Assembly (NCBI GenBank): GCA_025738555.1
Contig: JAOVFP010000022.1
Coordinates: forward strand, 1,364,001 to 1,428,000
Source of the DNA: Cyathus striatus
Taxonomy: Eukaryota; Basidiomycota; Agaricomycetes; Agaricales; Nidulariaceae
Reading direction: 5' to 3'
Length of the DNA: 64,000 nt
Shown here: positions 51,330 to 63,963 of the stretch, in pieces
How the letters are laid out: the number at the start of each line of letters is the position of its first letter
Numbering within the stretch: the stretch's first letter is position 1
Position numbers and translations under genes: made by a program
The notes under the pieces: model-generated
Told to the model about the DNA's origin: nothing
Databases searched by the model: none
Seen by the model: only the letters and a program-made list of their open reading frames with translations

Positions 51330-54300
51330 CTAATCCCAGTCTACAAATCCATGAGCCGCCCTGATTCCCTCAACAAGACGTTTATAGTCTGTCAGCAATT
51401 CATTGATCTCGCCGAGTCGGAGGTCTTCCGGGTTGCAGTCGATAAAACGCTGTATTGGAGGAGCGAGGCGAAGAGACGGAGGAGCCGGAGAAGAAGGACG
51501 TGACGATACTGGCGAACTGGCGTCTACAGACGTACCAGCCTGTAATGTAGGAGGTGAATTCTACATGCGCATGAGCTTGAAATGAAAATAGCGGCAGTAT
51601 CAATGACAACCGTACCTTGAACCCTGCTAGTGCGGATTGTGACATATGCGCCAACCGATCTGACAAACTCTTCCTCTGCATCGGGATAGGTTTCGTCCTG
51701 GTCCCCTTAGAAGTCGACTCTTTCGACCCCTTAGTCCCCCCCTCGGACTTCTTATCCCTTCTCTGACTAGCACTCATCATGCTCTCAAAGCTGCGTATAC
51801 TCCTGACACTCTTCCCTTCTGCACCCATCGCATCTTGTATATCCTCTTCGTCGTATTCATCCTCATCTTCCTCGTCGTCGGTACCGCTTGCACTAGCCTC
51901 GCTCTCCCCCGTCCCACTTTCCGAGCCTTCGATATGGATCTTCAAAGCAGAAGCGGCAGAACCAGCTCTCGAACGCGATTTGACAGAGCTAGGCCGAGAG
52001 ACAGTAACTAACTGCTGGCCTGCTTCCTCGCCGTTCTGTTGCGGCTTGCGACCGGTTATAGGAAGCGAAGCAGCAATGCTCGCGATGGAGAAGCCGCTTT
52101 CTCTTCTCAGAAGGCCGAATCCAGGCTTAGTCGCAGCGTCCGCGACAGCGGTAGCAGCAGACTCAGCGGTCGGCGTGGTACTATTAGGCAAGAACGAGCG
52201 TAGAATGCCAAACGAAGAATCCACAACACCACTGATGACCTTGTTTGCACTATCAGCGATAGCATCGACCTGCTGCTCCATACGCCCACGCAGACTGTTT
52301 GTATCCGAAGGAGCAAGGGGAGTCTCTGATGTAACTGGACTCCTGGTAAGCAGAATAGGAGTCAAATCGGCGGTACTGCAACAAGTCTATCAACAACAAC
52401 GAAGAGCAAGGTATCAGAAAGAACGCACCTCATAACGCGCTCACTATCACCCAAGCCTAGAGCCGCCAAATCGACGTTCTCCAAAAACTCCGCGACAGCC
52501 ATCATATTGATCAAACAGTAGCTCTCCTCCCCGCCCACGCCCTGGTTTCTAAATCGTTGCGTGAACAGTAAGTGTGATACAAGGTGGGGTGGATTGGCCT
52601 TGACCACGGAGAAGATGATCATTGGGAGTAACACATCGCCTGAAACCTGGGTGGTCTCCTGGGGCTTGTCATCGGCAAATGGATCTGGGGGAAGAGAGCT
52701 ATTGCGAACTAAAGGCGAATGAGTTGGGGACGAGAGAGATAGATTCGTAGGACGGTGCCGCCGTGGAGACGAAGCGACACTATTGCTTCCTACAGGCGAA
52801 AGTGGTCGTGCTGCGAGGGGGAGGGGAGAAGGGGGTGCTTGCAGAAGACTGTTCTCAACTGGTGAAGTAGCAGTCTCTCCTCCGAGAAAGCTACTTTCTG
52901 TCGAAGACGAAACAGAATTTGCAGCATCATCCTTCACCTCAGTGCTGGTAGTGTTCTTCACTTGCAACTCGACGTCTTTCGTAACAATGAACGGTCGGGC
53001 GGTAGGAAGATCATCTTCGAATTCATCTACGCTAGGTGCTTTGGATGATGCAGCCTTTTCCTCTTCAGACTTCAGTCGGATAGGTGGAAGCTTGGAAAGG
53101 CCATCTACAACAATTTTGAGCCAACCACAGAATGTGATACGAAACCAAACTCACCGACGACAATCTTATGCGCCTCGACTAAAACAGCAGCTTTCCCTGC
53201 AGGAGAATGTGCCGTCTCCAATCTTGATAATGCTATCGGTAGGATCATGATCAGAAACGGGAATCATAACGGCAACTACTAAGGTCCATACCTTCCCCGC
53301 ACTTGGCTACAACTCCACTCACCCCTTTCTTCGCGGCGTCCGGAACTTCAATGTCGAGATGACCAAGGGTAAGATCAAGCATATTCAGCGCAGCAACACG
53401 AGAAGAAAGCGCCTCGTCATGCGAAGAGTCATCCGTCGTAGGCTGCATGAAAAGTCTAGTACACGCACAAGTCAGAACATCACACCAAGCAGTAAAAAAA
53501 GTGAAACAATCGACCTGTCATAAAACACCTCACAAATAACCTTCTCAACAGCCTCCATCACATCCTTCACCCTCTGCTCAAGCCGCAAAAACTCCCTCTC
53601 CCGCTCATCCATATCCTCCTCATTTCCCTTCTCATCCAACTCGTCTTCACGCTCCTCCGAGCCGTTCCTACTCGTCGTATCATCATTTTCTCGAACCCAC
53701 ACCCGCAGCTCTTCCTCCAGCCCAACGTACAAATCCTGCAGCCGCCCCGCAATCTCCTCAGGAGGCTCAAAGAACGGGTTAGGGACGTAAAGCTCGTGGT
53801 CGTGTTTCTCTTTATCCCCTTTCTCTTTCTCCCGAAGAGGCAGCGATGGCTTTGAGGATTTAACAAACGGAGACATCTCCTGCACGAAATCGGCTACCCT
53901 GTCTTTCACCCAAGTAGGGATGTCCTCCAAGCCACCTTCAACGGCTTTATGAATGCTCTTGACAACATCCGCAGCAACATCTTGCATGCGCAGAGGGTGT
54001 GGGATAGTATATGCTTGCACGTCGACAACCACGGGCGGAGGAGGCGTTTCTGCCGAATCAAGGGAACGGAGGGAAGCAGGCGGTGATGCGGGTACCGGGA
54101 GAGGAAGAGTAGCGCTCGTCACGGAGGACGTAGATGACGTCGAAGGCGTAGGCGTATGTTTGGATCCGAACAGAGAAGCGAAAGGGTTAGGAATCCTCGA
54201 AGGCGGAGCTGTTGTCGAGCCCGACGACGTAGGACGTGGACCTGGGCGGGGAGGAAGTGGCGGTTTTTGAGTCGTCGCATGCGGATGGAGGTTGCGCGGT

Positions 54301-55222
54301 GGAAGGGGAAGCGAAGCGGTATACGAAACCAAATCAATCTCGGGGAAAGTTGCGTGCGGATATGGTGTTGGAAGTGGTGGGAGCTGCGCAACTGTTGGTG
54401 TTGATCCTCCTGAGGAAGTTGGTGTGAGTGAGAGGAGGGATGAAAAGGGCTGGGAGGTGCGCGGGAGTGTCGTTAGGACGGTTAGCGAATATCTATATAA
54501 GTGGATAGTAAGTAATTAGCGTAGGCGGAATGGGTAGAGACGTACTCGCTCAGATTGCCTCTGATCCCGGAAAGGGTGATGAATTGACCGTTCTTGCGAC
54601 CTGGGCCATCGCATAGGATGATATGATCCCGCAGGAGTTCGGGTGTAATTGCGATCTTCTCGTGAGAGCTCAAGGGGAGCAGTAAAGTGGCCTACGAGGG
54701 CAGATTCAGCAGATTGCTAAGTAGCATAGAAGAAGAGTGCTTCACCTTGCTGCTCGTCAACATGCTCCAGACTTCCGCCCACTCATCCTGCTCCTTCTTC
54801 CCACCACTGCCTACAGGCCCCTCTGAATCCAACAACCTCTCCAGCATAATCCATCCCAGAGTCCCAGTATCCAGCCCCACACTCTGCGCAGCCGCCTTCA
54901 GATGCATCATCTGCAACTTGCTCGTAGCAGTCGCCGTGTCTCCGCTTAAGTGAGATGGGCTGGGTGGGTGAACGGTGGTAGTTGTGGCAGTCGCTTGCGG
55001 AGCACGCTGGCGAGGCGTGTAGGGTTTGTACTTCGTCCCTGTTCCTGCGGTAGTCCCATGCGATGGACTTGAAGTTGGGGATAGATGAGGAGAATGCGAA
55101 GGCGAGCTGGCTCCTAGCAAAGGGTGCGCTTCATGCGAAGCCACGGACTGCCCTTGCTGGATACGCGCCCCTTGGGATCGTCCGATGGACGTGGCTGGAA
55201 AGTCGCGCTTCGTCGCTGACAT
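51330..55222 (-). CDS. VPS9-domain protein (putative Rab5-type GTPase exchange factor)
   Basis: Eight exons from 55222 to 51330; introns (minus strand) 54745-54692, 54545-54493, 53514-53456, 53291-53233, 53154-53105, 52428-52376 and 51615-51540. The central VPS9 signature is GDVLLPMIIFSVVKANPPHL, then RFRNQGVGGEESYCLINMMAVAEFLENVD. VPS9 domains load GTP onto Rab5-family GTPases during endosomal transport. The protein is over 1000 residues. The N-terminus is Ser/Pro-rich; a conserved-looking helical block (residues about 75-190) and an acidic coiled part (EEREDELDEKGNEEDMDERE) precede VPS9. The C-terminal half is disordered with an acidic run (TDDEEDEDEYDEEDIQ). The split of the VPS9 core by a long low-complexity insert resembles fungal proteins of this class. 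No break is seen. Confidence 0.88.
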
Positions 55223-55688
55223 TTTCGAGTAATTAGCTGATTTACGGTATTTTGGAAGTTGTATGACCCTTCAAGAGTGCACTGAACCACCTGAGGAAAG
55301 CCGCAGTATGACACGGTAAGGCGTCTGTCGATGAATTTGCTTCTAATAAGCCAAATGAAGAGGTTCGTTGAGAAAGATGTTCCGTTAAGAAGAGAAAGAT
55401 ATGGAATAAACCAAGAAATGAGAAGGTATGAGACTCGGAGGGGAGAAATCCTCCAGAGCAATGGGAGAAACGAACAGGTCGAGGCTGTTGGGACATGATG
55501 CAACACGCTCAGCACCCTGATCCACAGGCGCTTTTTCATCACCCAACTGGCGCTTACTCTCGGATCACCAAAATTTTACGCTCGCTTTCAAGCTTCCACC
55601 ACCATGCTAACTGTCGTACATGCAAGGACAGATAATTCACTTCATATAAATACTCAAGGAAGCTTATACATGGTAGAATATCACCATT
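55223..55688. other. Intergenic between two minus-strand genes
   Basis: Contains the promoter of the VPS9 gene and the 3' end of the first aminopeptidase-like gene. No gene supported. Confidence 0.5.
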
Positions 55689-56873
55689 TCACTTCTGGCC
55701 AAGCTCAAGAAACCCTAAAATCGCCCCAAAATATCTAACAAAAGTCAATCGCTGTCAGACTTCCTGTAGACTTTCCACCGGCAAGCGGCTCACCTCTCAG
55801 GATCCTCAAACATCGCTAGATGCGTACTTGACGGAATATCAACCCACTTGACTTTTGGAACATTCAAGAAAAACGGAATAAAAGCCACCTCTTGGACTTC
55901 ATCGTGCGGGGAGCTGATGAGCAACGTTGGAGAATGGATGTTATGCAAGGCGTCAACTATAGACCACCCCTTCAAACTCCCGGTAATATTGAACTCCGAG
56001 GTCCCCATCCTACACCCAATCAGCCTAAATCTCACAACCACATCTCAGAAAACACACATACATAGTCTTATAAACATTCCCATTCTCCTCCATAATTCTA
56101 AACCCCTCAACCAACTCTTCGGGCCAAGGATCCACCCTACAAACATGCTTCTTATAAAACAACATCGTCCCCTGTTGATACTCTTCCGAGTCCGTCTTGC
56201 CTTGCTCTTCTAACTCTCTTAGACGTGCTACGAATTCCTGAGAGAAGTTCTGCTGAAGAAGGGAGCTGGTTCCTACTTCGTAACTGGATACACTAGCGGG
56301 AGAGTTTGCTATAATAAGGCGATTTAGACCTGCTGGGACTCGGGAGGAGGCGTAGTGGCCTGCTAGCATGCCTAGGGATGAAAACCTCAGCTACCCATGA
56401 CGGGCGTAGGAACACGCTATATCTTACCTCCCCAAGACTGCCCTAACAAATCAAAATCCTCACGAATCCCAAGCTGAACAAGCAAATTATCCAATTCATC
56501 CATGAACAACTCCGGCGTCCAAAACTCCTTAGGCTGGTCTAACGCATGAGACGACTGTCCATTACCCAGCTGATCGTAGAACAAGACTGGAACCCTGAAC
56601 CACAGTCAATTATGCGGTATCAAGGTAGCAAGATAATCTGTACCCAGCTTTCTCGTAGACGAATTTATGCGGTCTGTTATAGCATATACCAATCAACGCC
56701 GAGTGATACACTGAATGTGAAACTCACAACATGTAGTGATGGCTCATCCCAGGACCCCCATGCAGCGTTACAAGTGGTCTCTTCCCTCCTTTAAGATCCC
56801 CGAAGACTATGTACCACGTATGATACACTTTTCCTCCAACTCTGAACTCGACAGTACCAGTGGTAGTAGACAT
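55689..56873 (-). CDS. Prolyl-aminopeptidase-like alpha/beta hydrolase (S33), copy A
   Basis: Multi-exon; starts MSTTTGTVEFRVGGKVYHTW. It shows the oxyanion segment [32 protein letters not shown], the nucleophile elbow DFDLLGQSWGG with Ser, a cap region, and the catalytic Asp and His in ISSPHDEVQE and IPSSTHLAMFEDPER. The last exon encodes YFGAILGFLELGQK. Family members release N-terminal proline or hydrolyse amino-acid amides and dipeptide-like substrates. No signal peptide is visible. It is the leftmost member of a tandem array of at least five related units on the same strand. All triad residues and splice sites look intact. Confidence 0.86.
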
Positions 56874-57347
56874 AGCTTCGATAATGACCAAGAGGAACTT
56901 GAACAAAATGGACAAGGTAGAGTGAGGAGACGTCCCAGGACTGGCAGATGCAGATAAGAATACCAGTGTTCCACAAGACCATGTATGCACATATGGGCAA
57001 CAGTTCACTAAGGCTGTTTATTTTAGACGTGCAGTCCGGGAACGCCTGTTCCGGAGGGGCGTTTAGAGTTCAGAATGAAATTTGTGAAGAAGGTAAGTAA
57101 AGCATGCTTCGGTGTAGACGTTCCTGATTACCTTTCCACCTTTGGTTTGGGCTAAGCTTACAGGAGCAAAAGGGGGCAAGTCAAGGGCAAGTACTCATCC
57201 GAGGATATTATCTCACTAGGGCAAATTGAAGTTCAAAATAAACAATCCAAGATCGATGTTATTCCACCCTACTCAACAGGTTTGAAGCATTGCAGTATCA
57301 CCCTACGCTAAATTTGAAATATGACTTCGTATATCTCCACCAGATAT
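56874..57347. other. Spacer between array copies A and B
   Basis: No gene seen; should hold the promoter of copy A and the 3' end of copy B. Confidence 0.5.
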
Positions 57348-58546
57348 CTAACTGACAGATTTAAGGAAGCTCAGGATGACCGAAAAATACCTAACAAACA
57401 AATTAGTACTCTTCTAACATATCACTGGACAAAGGAACTACCTATCCGGATCCTCGTAAAATGGATAATGAGTAGCCATTGGGATCTCGACCCACTTCGC
57501 CTTCGGGGTATTCAAAAAATAAGGGATAACAGCTTCCTCTTGCATCTCATCGTGCGGCGAGCTAATCAGGAGCAATGTTGCTTTGATCTTGTGCAATTCA
57601 TTGACAAGAGACCAGCCCATATCTTTCAAGTTACCGTTCGGACAGAGCTCAGACATGCCTATCCTATGTTCTCATCAAGTACTTTCTTATCTGAGGCAAT
57701 TCAGATATACTCACATTGCAATGCGCACAGTTTGGTTAGCCTCCATAGCCATGTTGCTCTCGATGAGATTCTTAGGCCAGAGAATCGTACACACATGCTT
57801 ATCATAAAACTGGGACAAACATTGCCTATACTCCTCCGAGTATCCTTGATCAGCTTGTTCAAGCTCCCTTACGCGCTTCACGAATTCCGGTGGAAAGTTT
57901 CTCTGTAGAAGTTCGTTGGCTCCCTATTCCAAGCTGACCATGTCGGCAGGGGAGTTTGCGACAATAAGCGCTTAAGGCCGGCTAGAGTGCGTGCACAAGC
58001 GTAGTTGGCTGCCAACATACCTTTGAACAGGGGAAGTTGTCAGTTAAGGGGAATTATAAGTTCAGAAAGTAAGCTGTACCTCCCCAGGAATGGCCGAGGA
58101 GGTCAAATTCCGAGCTAATACCCAGTTTATTGACAAGGTTGTCCAGTTCATCCATGAATACTTCGGGGTTCCAGAATTCCTTAGGTTCATCCGATGCATG
58201 CGACGACTGACCATTTCCGATTTCGTCGTAAACGACGACAGGAATACTGCACTCCAGATTGAAATGTTAATCCGTTAATTCGCAGTTACAATATTATCCT
58301 CCTCACCCTGCTTTCTCTTGGAGGATGACGTGCGGCCTATCCAAAATGTCTTATCAGAGCTAGAATAATCACAAGAGATCGATTAGCTTAGCACAGCATA
58401 TAATGGTGAGTCATTCCAGGTCCTCCATGTACCATTACCAAAGGCGTCTTCACGCTCCCCTTGAGGTCCCCGAACACTTTGTACCAAGTTTGGTACACTT
58501 TTTCTTTGAACTTGAATTCAATGATCCCAGTGGTAGCCATAGCCAT
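57348..58546 (-). pseudogene. Prolyl-aminopeptidase-like copy B, nonsense mutation
   Basis: All family parts are present, from [21 protein letters not shown] and [12 protein letters not shown] to [24 protein letters not shown] and a last exon ending at 57348. However, a TAG at 57926-57924 interrupts the cap-domain exon in frame (VSLE-stop-GANELLQ), where copy C has a lysine codon in [12 protein letters not shown]. The reading frame continues normally afterwards, so this looks like a single recent base change. The product would lose its Asp and His catalytic residues. Confidence 0.82.
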
Positions 58547-59114
58547 ATTAATGGTGAATAGCCTGAGGCGCAATGGATTTCGTAGAGAAATTAGAACGTA
58601 CTTGTACTCCTTATATAGTATTTCAACCGAGTACATGCTGAGACTTTCAGGATTACAAATCTTGCACGGTGAATCGGAGTGTATTCAATTGGTATTCAAG
58701 CAGATCAGTCAGTTGGTAATTTTCTTTGGTGCAAACCTGACGAATATGCACTTACCTGCTGATAGTGGCTGATAAATATCTAAATTTTGATAGCGATAAG
58801 ACGACCTTAACGCATCATTTAGCTGCTACATACCGCCTGCGTCTTATGTGACTTTGACATACATGCCAATCAGATGCCACATATCCTTACAGACCTTACA
58901 GATTACATACTACTCATTATTATTATTTTGTAGTGTGCTGGAAATGTTCTATAACTCATTCATGTATTTATGTAACCTAGGCTGACGCATGAGACGACAA
59001 TTCTAAGCTCAAGTTCCTCTGCTTTATTCTACCTAACAGATTCGACATCTTGCAGTATCACCCTACACTAAAGAGATATAAGTTATAACCTCACTGCATC
59101 TCTTTCCTAGATAT
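58547..59114. other. Spacer between array copies B and C
   Basis: No gene supported; AT-rich. Confidence 0.5.
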
Positions 59115-60307
59115 TTAATTGGTAGATTCAAGGAAACTCAAGATGACCGAGAAATATCTGACAAACAAATTAGTATTCTTCTCACATTTCACTGGATGAA
59201 TTGACCTACTTGTCCGGATCCTCATAAAACGGTGAGTGAGTAGTTGTCGGGATCTCGACCCACTTCGCTTTCGGGGTATTCAAGAAATAAGGAATAACAG
59301 CTTCCTCTTGCATCTCATCGTGCGGCGAGCTAATGAGGAGCAGGGATGCTTTGACCTTGTGCAATTCATTGACAAGAGACCAGCCCATATCTTTTAAGTT
59401 ACCGTTAGGATAGAGCTCAGACACGCCCATCCTATATTTCATCAATTATTTTCTATCAGGAGAAATAGAAATATGCTCACATAGCTATACGCACATTCTT
59501 GTTTACTTCCATAGCCATGATACTCTCAAGGAGATTCTTGGGCGGGGGGATCACTGTACATACATGCTTGTTATAAAACTGGAACATGCATTGCTTGTAC
59601 TCCTCCGAATGTCCTTTCCCCGTTTGTTCAAGCTCCCTTACGTGCTTTACAAATTCGGGTGGAAACTTCTGCAGAAGTTCATTGGTTCCTTTTTCGAAAC
59701 TGACCATGTCGGCAGGAGAGCTGGCTACAATAAGGCGTTTAAGGCCGGCCGGAGCGTGTTCACAAGCGTAGTTAGCTGCCAACATGCCTTTGAATAGGGG
59801 AAGTTATCAGTTAATGAAAAAATCGAGATGTAGGAATAAGTTTACCTCCCCAGGAATGGCCTAGGAGGTCAAAATCTGAGCTAATACCCAGCTCATTGAC
59901 AAGGTTGTCCAATTCATCCATGAATACCTCGGGGTTCCAGAATTCCTTTGGTTCATCCGATGCATGAGACGATTGGCCATTTCCGATTTCGTCGTACACC
60001 ACGACAGGAATACTGCACGTTGAATGTTGATCTTTATTAGTATTCAGGATTCGTTACAATATTTATTGCTCTTACCCTGCTTTTTCATTGAGGATTGCGT
60101 GGGGCCTATCCAAAATATCTTGTCAATACTAGAATTAAGCACAAAACAACAATGGTCCCACAGCATATAGTGGTGGGTCATTCCAGGACCGCCATGCAGC
60201 GCTATCAAAGGTGTCTTCCCGCTCCCTTTTAGGTCCCCGAAAACTTTGTACCAAGTTTGGTACACTTTTCCTTTGAACTTGAATTCAACGGTTCCGGTGG
60301 TAGACAT
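59115..60307 (-). CDS. Prolyl-aminopeptidase-like alpha/beta hydrolase (S33), copy C
   Basis: Starts [50 protein letters not shown], the Ser elbow [11 protein letters not shown], the cap exon [18 protein letters not shown], Asp in [10 protein letters not shown] and His in [13 protein letters not shown] follow. The last intron donor lies inside what looks like a stop (aagtag): splicing joins K to [13 protein letters not shown], ending at 59115, the same ending as in copies A and B. Apparently intact. Closest relative in the window is copy B, so these two arose by a later duplication. The role is as for copy A; the substrate is unknown. Confidence 0.86.
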
Positions 60308-60939
60308 TGCTATACTAATGGTGGATAGAGAGGAAGCTGGGAGCAGATGACTTCACCAGAACGTACTCGCACTCCTTATATATTAACTCGATGTCGTGAA
60401 TGCATCACTATAGTAGTTTGATAGTAGTCGGGCGGCGTACTGTTCATGATTATAATTACGAACCTTTCGCGCAGTGTACATTCAAGTGTAAGCAGCTGAG
60501 TCAGTTGGAAACGTCCTTTGACGCAAAACCGACTCGAATTATCCTTTTTAAGTAACATACTGTTCGGATATCATCCGTAGCTCGCAAAAAGCATAACATG
60601 AAATATCAGAGACTATTTTTATGAAGCCTATACAACACGCATACTCACCTGCTGATAGCATTTGGTAAAAATCTGGTATTTGTAATTTAATGACAACTAA
60701 ATTCAGTGCTAAGTAACATTGCGAGTTGTACCACCTCGTATGAGTCGTATCTCAGTGTTCGGTGGTATATATTTGGAAATTCAATAGGTGTTAAATTGCG
60801 AACCCAGTCCTATACGGAGGTGAAACATCTATATGTATTAACATTTGAAATTTTTAGCCTGGAAGAGTAATATGAGATGTATGCCAAAAGGACATGTGAT
60901 TGTAAATATCCTTATTACAAGCACTACTGATGTCAGCCA
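60308..60939. other. Spacer upstream of copy C
   Basis: No gene supported. Confidence 0.5.
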
Positions 60940-61070
60940 CTAATAAACAGACTCAAGAAACGTTAACACTGCAGAGAAATACCTTCCACAAAAAGTCAAT
61001 ATATTTCATTCTCTGCAACGAAAAAGGCACACCTTTCTGGGTCCTCAACAAACGGAGACCTTAAAAGGTA
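60940..61070 (-). pseudogene. C-terminal relic of a fifth aminopeptidase-like copy
   Basis: Two short exon-like pieces encode SPFVEDPER and, after a GT-AG intron, YFSAVLTFLESVY followed by a stop (60942-60940). They match the end of copies A to C. The rest of this copy is absent: the sequence upstream is unrelated. Confidence 0.6.
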
Positions 61071-61139
61071 GTGGGAGCCATGTAAAATTGCAGCAGCTTA
61101 CTCATTTGGCGACCATCCTTGATAAGCCTGCCCTGCTAG

Positions 61140-61490
61140 AGGGTTGATTCTGTACCAAGTCTCGGAACACGCTCGTACCGTGATGAAGTACAGAGCACAT
61201 AAGTATCTCCGTTGTTTAAGGAGTATGTGTGAAGCCACGGGACTTGACAAAGATCTTGCAGAGATCAGAATAACTGATGGAGACATATTGCGTAAGTTGC
61301 AGGTGTGTAATCTTTCATTTGTTCTTCACCTCCTATAATTTGTGAGAAAACGGAACATAAAATGGACGAGTTACATACTAATACGTAGAAACTGGTGGTT
61401 AGTGTATCAGATGACGGTTTTCGGAAGTTCCAACTTCCGCAACTAGCACCTACATTTGATATCCGGGCGGCCCATACGAGAAGAGACTGA
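61140..61490 (+). other. Unrecognised coding-like fragment, plus strand
   Basis: Two open pieces (about 61144-61302 and 61388-61490) could be joined through an apparent GT-AG intron and would read KYRAHKYLRCLRSMCEATG, LAEIRITDGDILRKLQ, then SDDGFRKFQLPQLAPTFDI. The look is that of a real protein segment, but no start, no end and no family could be assigned. It lies between aminopeptidase-like relics and may be a transposed gene fragment. Confidence 0.3.
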
Positions 61491-61679
61491 GTGCAGTACA
61501 TCTTCCCTGGTGACCTTAAATTTTGCATTTTCGGGTGTGTAATGTTGGGCGCGATTTGCGCGGGTGTTGCGGCGAATGGCAAGACTTATGACAAAGTTTA
61601 CATGGTATGTAAGTACTTAGAGGTTATTTGCAGTTGTTTTGCAGCAGCCCCTTCAACCTTGTGAAGAACCGTTGGTCGA

Positions 61680-62766
61680 CACACCTGTCCGGAATCCGGA
61701 TCCTCATCAAACGGGGAATGCGTGGCAGTCATAATATTAACCCGTTTCGCTTTTGGTGTGTTTAAGGAATACGGAATAAAAGCAGCTTCTTGCACGTCAT
61801 TTGGGGAGCTGATGAAAAAAATTGGTGCACGGATTTTATGCAATTCATCAACGATGGTCCAATTTTGCAGATTTCCATCGGGGTTTAGGATAGATGAACC
61901 TATCCTGCTTGTCGTTACTAACTTGTTCGCAAAGAACAAGAACCACTATACTCACATATACTTATGCACGTTTCCGTTAGTGTGAATAGCATTTATGCTC
62001 TCAACCATTTCCATGGGCCATGGATCCAATACACACATATGCTTTACTGGTACTCCTCTGATTGTGCTTGGCCAGCCGCTTGAAGCTCCCTGAAGCGCGT
62101 AACGAATTCTTCCGAGAAGCTTGTCTCCAGAAGGGCGTTCATACCTTCCGCGTACTTAACCATGTCAGCAGGCGAATTGGCTATGATCGAGCGCTTAAGT
62201 CCAGTTGGTGTACGAGAGGATGCATAGGTCGCTGCTAGCATACCTTCAATGCAGAGTAGGTGAATTATAATTTAAGTTTAGGGTGAAAGCTAGGACATAC
62301 CTCCCCATGAGTGTCCGAGAAGATCAAAGTCCGAGCTAATACCCAAGTGTTCAAGAAGGGATTCTAGCAGGGCAATAAATACATCGGTGTTCCAGAATTC
62401 CTTTGGCTTATCTAATGCATGAGACGATTTTTCGTTGCCAATCTCATCGTAGAACACAACAGGAATACTATTCGGGTAATGTCAGATATTTACTAAAAAG
62501 TATTCCATAGAGTATATCTTACCCCGCTTTGTCGTTTATGGTTTTGTGTGATCTATTCTCCCCAAAACAATCAACATCTTTACAAAACGCAAAAATGGGA
62601 AGTAAAAGGCTTACAGCAAGTAGTTGTAAGTCATCCCTGGCCCACCATGTAATAATACCAAAGGCTTCTTTCCACTTCCTTTGAGGTCACCGAAGATTTT
62701 ATACCACGTCTGGTACGCTCTCCCATTGAAAGTGAACTCCGTAATACTGGTGGCAGAGGTAGACAT
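61680..62766 (-). pseudogene. Prolyl-aminopeptidase-like copy D, frameshifted
   Basis: Starts [54 protein letters not shown] and the Ser elbow [11 protein letters not shown] are intact. The cap exon then stops after SEEYQ (TAA near 62044). The homologous sequence (KHMCVLDPWPMEMVES) continues in another frame, which indicates a small deletion that removed a few codons and shifted the frame. The C-terminal exon reads SSPNDVQEAAFIP and THSPFDEDPDS, after which the expected last exon is not found. Probably not functional. Confidence 0.78.
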
Positions 62767-63351
62767 AACTTTGTTAATGGTACAGAGCTGATGGAAGTAA
62801 TGATCAGAGCCTTGACCATTCCCGCACAATTTAACAGTTATGCGCGAAGCTGGTGTATAAGCCATCGATTACCTATGAAGATTTATTAAGATATTGTTCC
62901 ATTGGCAATTGACATTTCGATGACTCACCTAGGTAAGCCTGCCCACTGACATGAGAAAGCGGAGAATATAAGTTTGTAAAAGCACTTAAAATACCAGGCC
63001 TTATCGGTTGGCTAGAACAGACTCGGACGACGTGCGTACTGATGTTGTTCAAGTAACATATGGATATGCACGTGTGTGAAGCCGCTCGGTTCAGATTTTC
63101 GGTACTATTTGTCAATTTTGACCGCAGAACCCCTATAGAAACCACATGTTGTTCATATGAGACGTAGACGTGAAATCACGGAGATAATTCAAAGGTAAAG
63201 ATGAACAAAGATAATTGTAGATAGGTAGATATGGACCATATCGTATGGTAAGCTGATGGTAAGACTCAAGAGACCTCGACTTGGGCCATGTTCCGCGTGC
63301 GTTATATTGAAATGTTTGGCAGTACTTATTCTTGCCAATGATGGCAAATAG
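62767..63351. other. Region upstream of copy D
   Basis: No gene supported. It ends at the target duplication of the hAT-like element. Confidence 0.5.
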
Positions 63352-63359
63352 CCACAAAG

Positions 63360-63963
63360 TAGTGTTGCCGTCCGCTCGGCTCCAAAGCCACGAGCCGGTG
63401 AGCTGAGCCGAAAATGAGCGGAGCTGAGCAGGTCTCACGAGAGCTGCACCCGGACAGCTCTAGCTCAGCTAGGAGCCGCTCCACGTCAGCTATGAACCCG
63501 CTAAGCTACAGCTTAATTTCCATTTCTGAATCTTGTTGAACAAATACCACATATCGCTTAATCTTCCATTGTTTTCATTTATAACTTCATTTTTTACATA
63601 TAGATAGACACTACTAATATTCATGCATGTATAATAGTATTAAGCTTGAGCAAGCTTGAGAGAAAGAACATAAAAATGCTACCTCACACACAAATTTAAC
63701 AGCTTTTCAGACCATTATCTAAAAGGTGTGCACTGCATCAAATTAGCTTTTAAGCACCTTACAAATGCCCATTCTCTATTCTGCTGAACTATGTATTTAG
63801 TAACTTGCAGCGAACAGACTGAGCTGTGGCTTAGCCAAAGCTAAGCGGTTAGCTGGAGAAGCGAACCAAACCTAAACAGCTTCGCTCATAAGCTGAGCTA
63901 CCTGCAGTACCTGAGCCATGGAAGCTGAGCTAAACTGAGCAGAACTGAGCAGCAGCAACACTA
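63360..63963. mobile_element. hAT-like non-autonomous transposon (MITE), 604 bp
   Basis: The ends are TAGTGTTGC at 63360-63368 and its exact inverse GCAACACTA at 63955-63963. The direct repeat CCACAAAG flanks it exactly (63352-63359 and 63964-63971). Both subterminal parts are packed with AGCTGAGC/GCTCAGCT-like motifs in both orientations, while the centre is AT-rich. No coding frame is present. An 8-bp duplication and T/C-A-G-type short ends fit the hAT superfamily, whose transposases bind clustered subterminal repeats. Confidence 0.85.

Noticed and set aside
53953..54519. Plus-strand open frames opposite the VPS9 gene
   Set aside because: They are complements of the Ser/Pro/Arg-rich coding sequence and show no domains.
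57924..57926. In-frame TAG in aminopeptidase copy B as recoding or readthrough
   Set aside because: The sister copy has a lysine codon there and no recoding structure is visible; a nonsense mutation is simpler.
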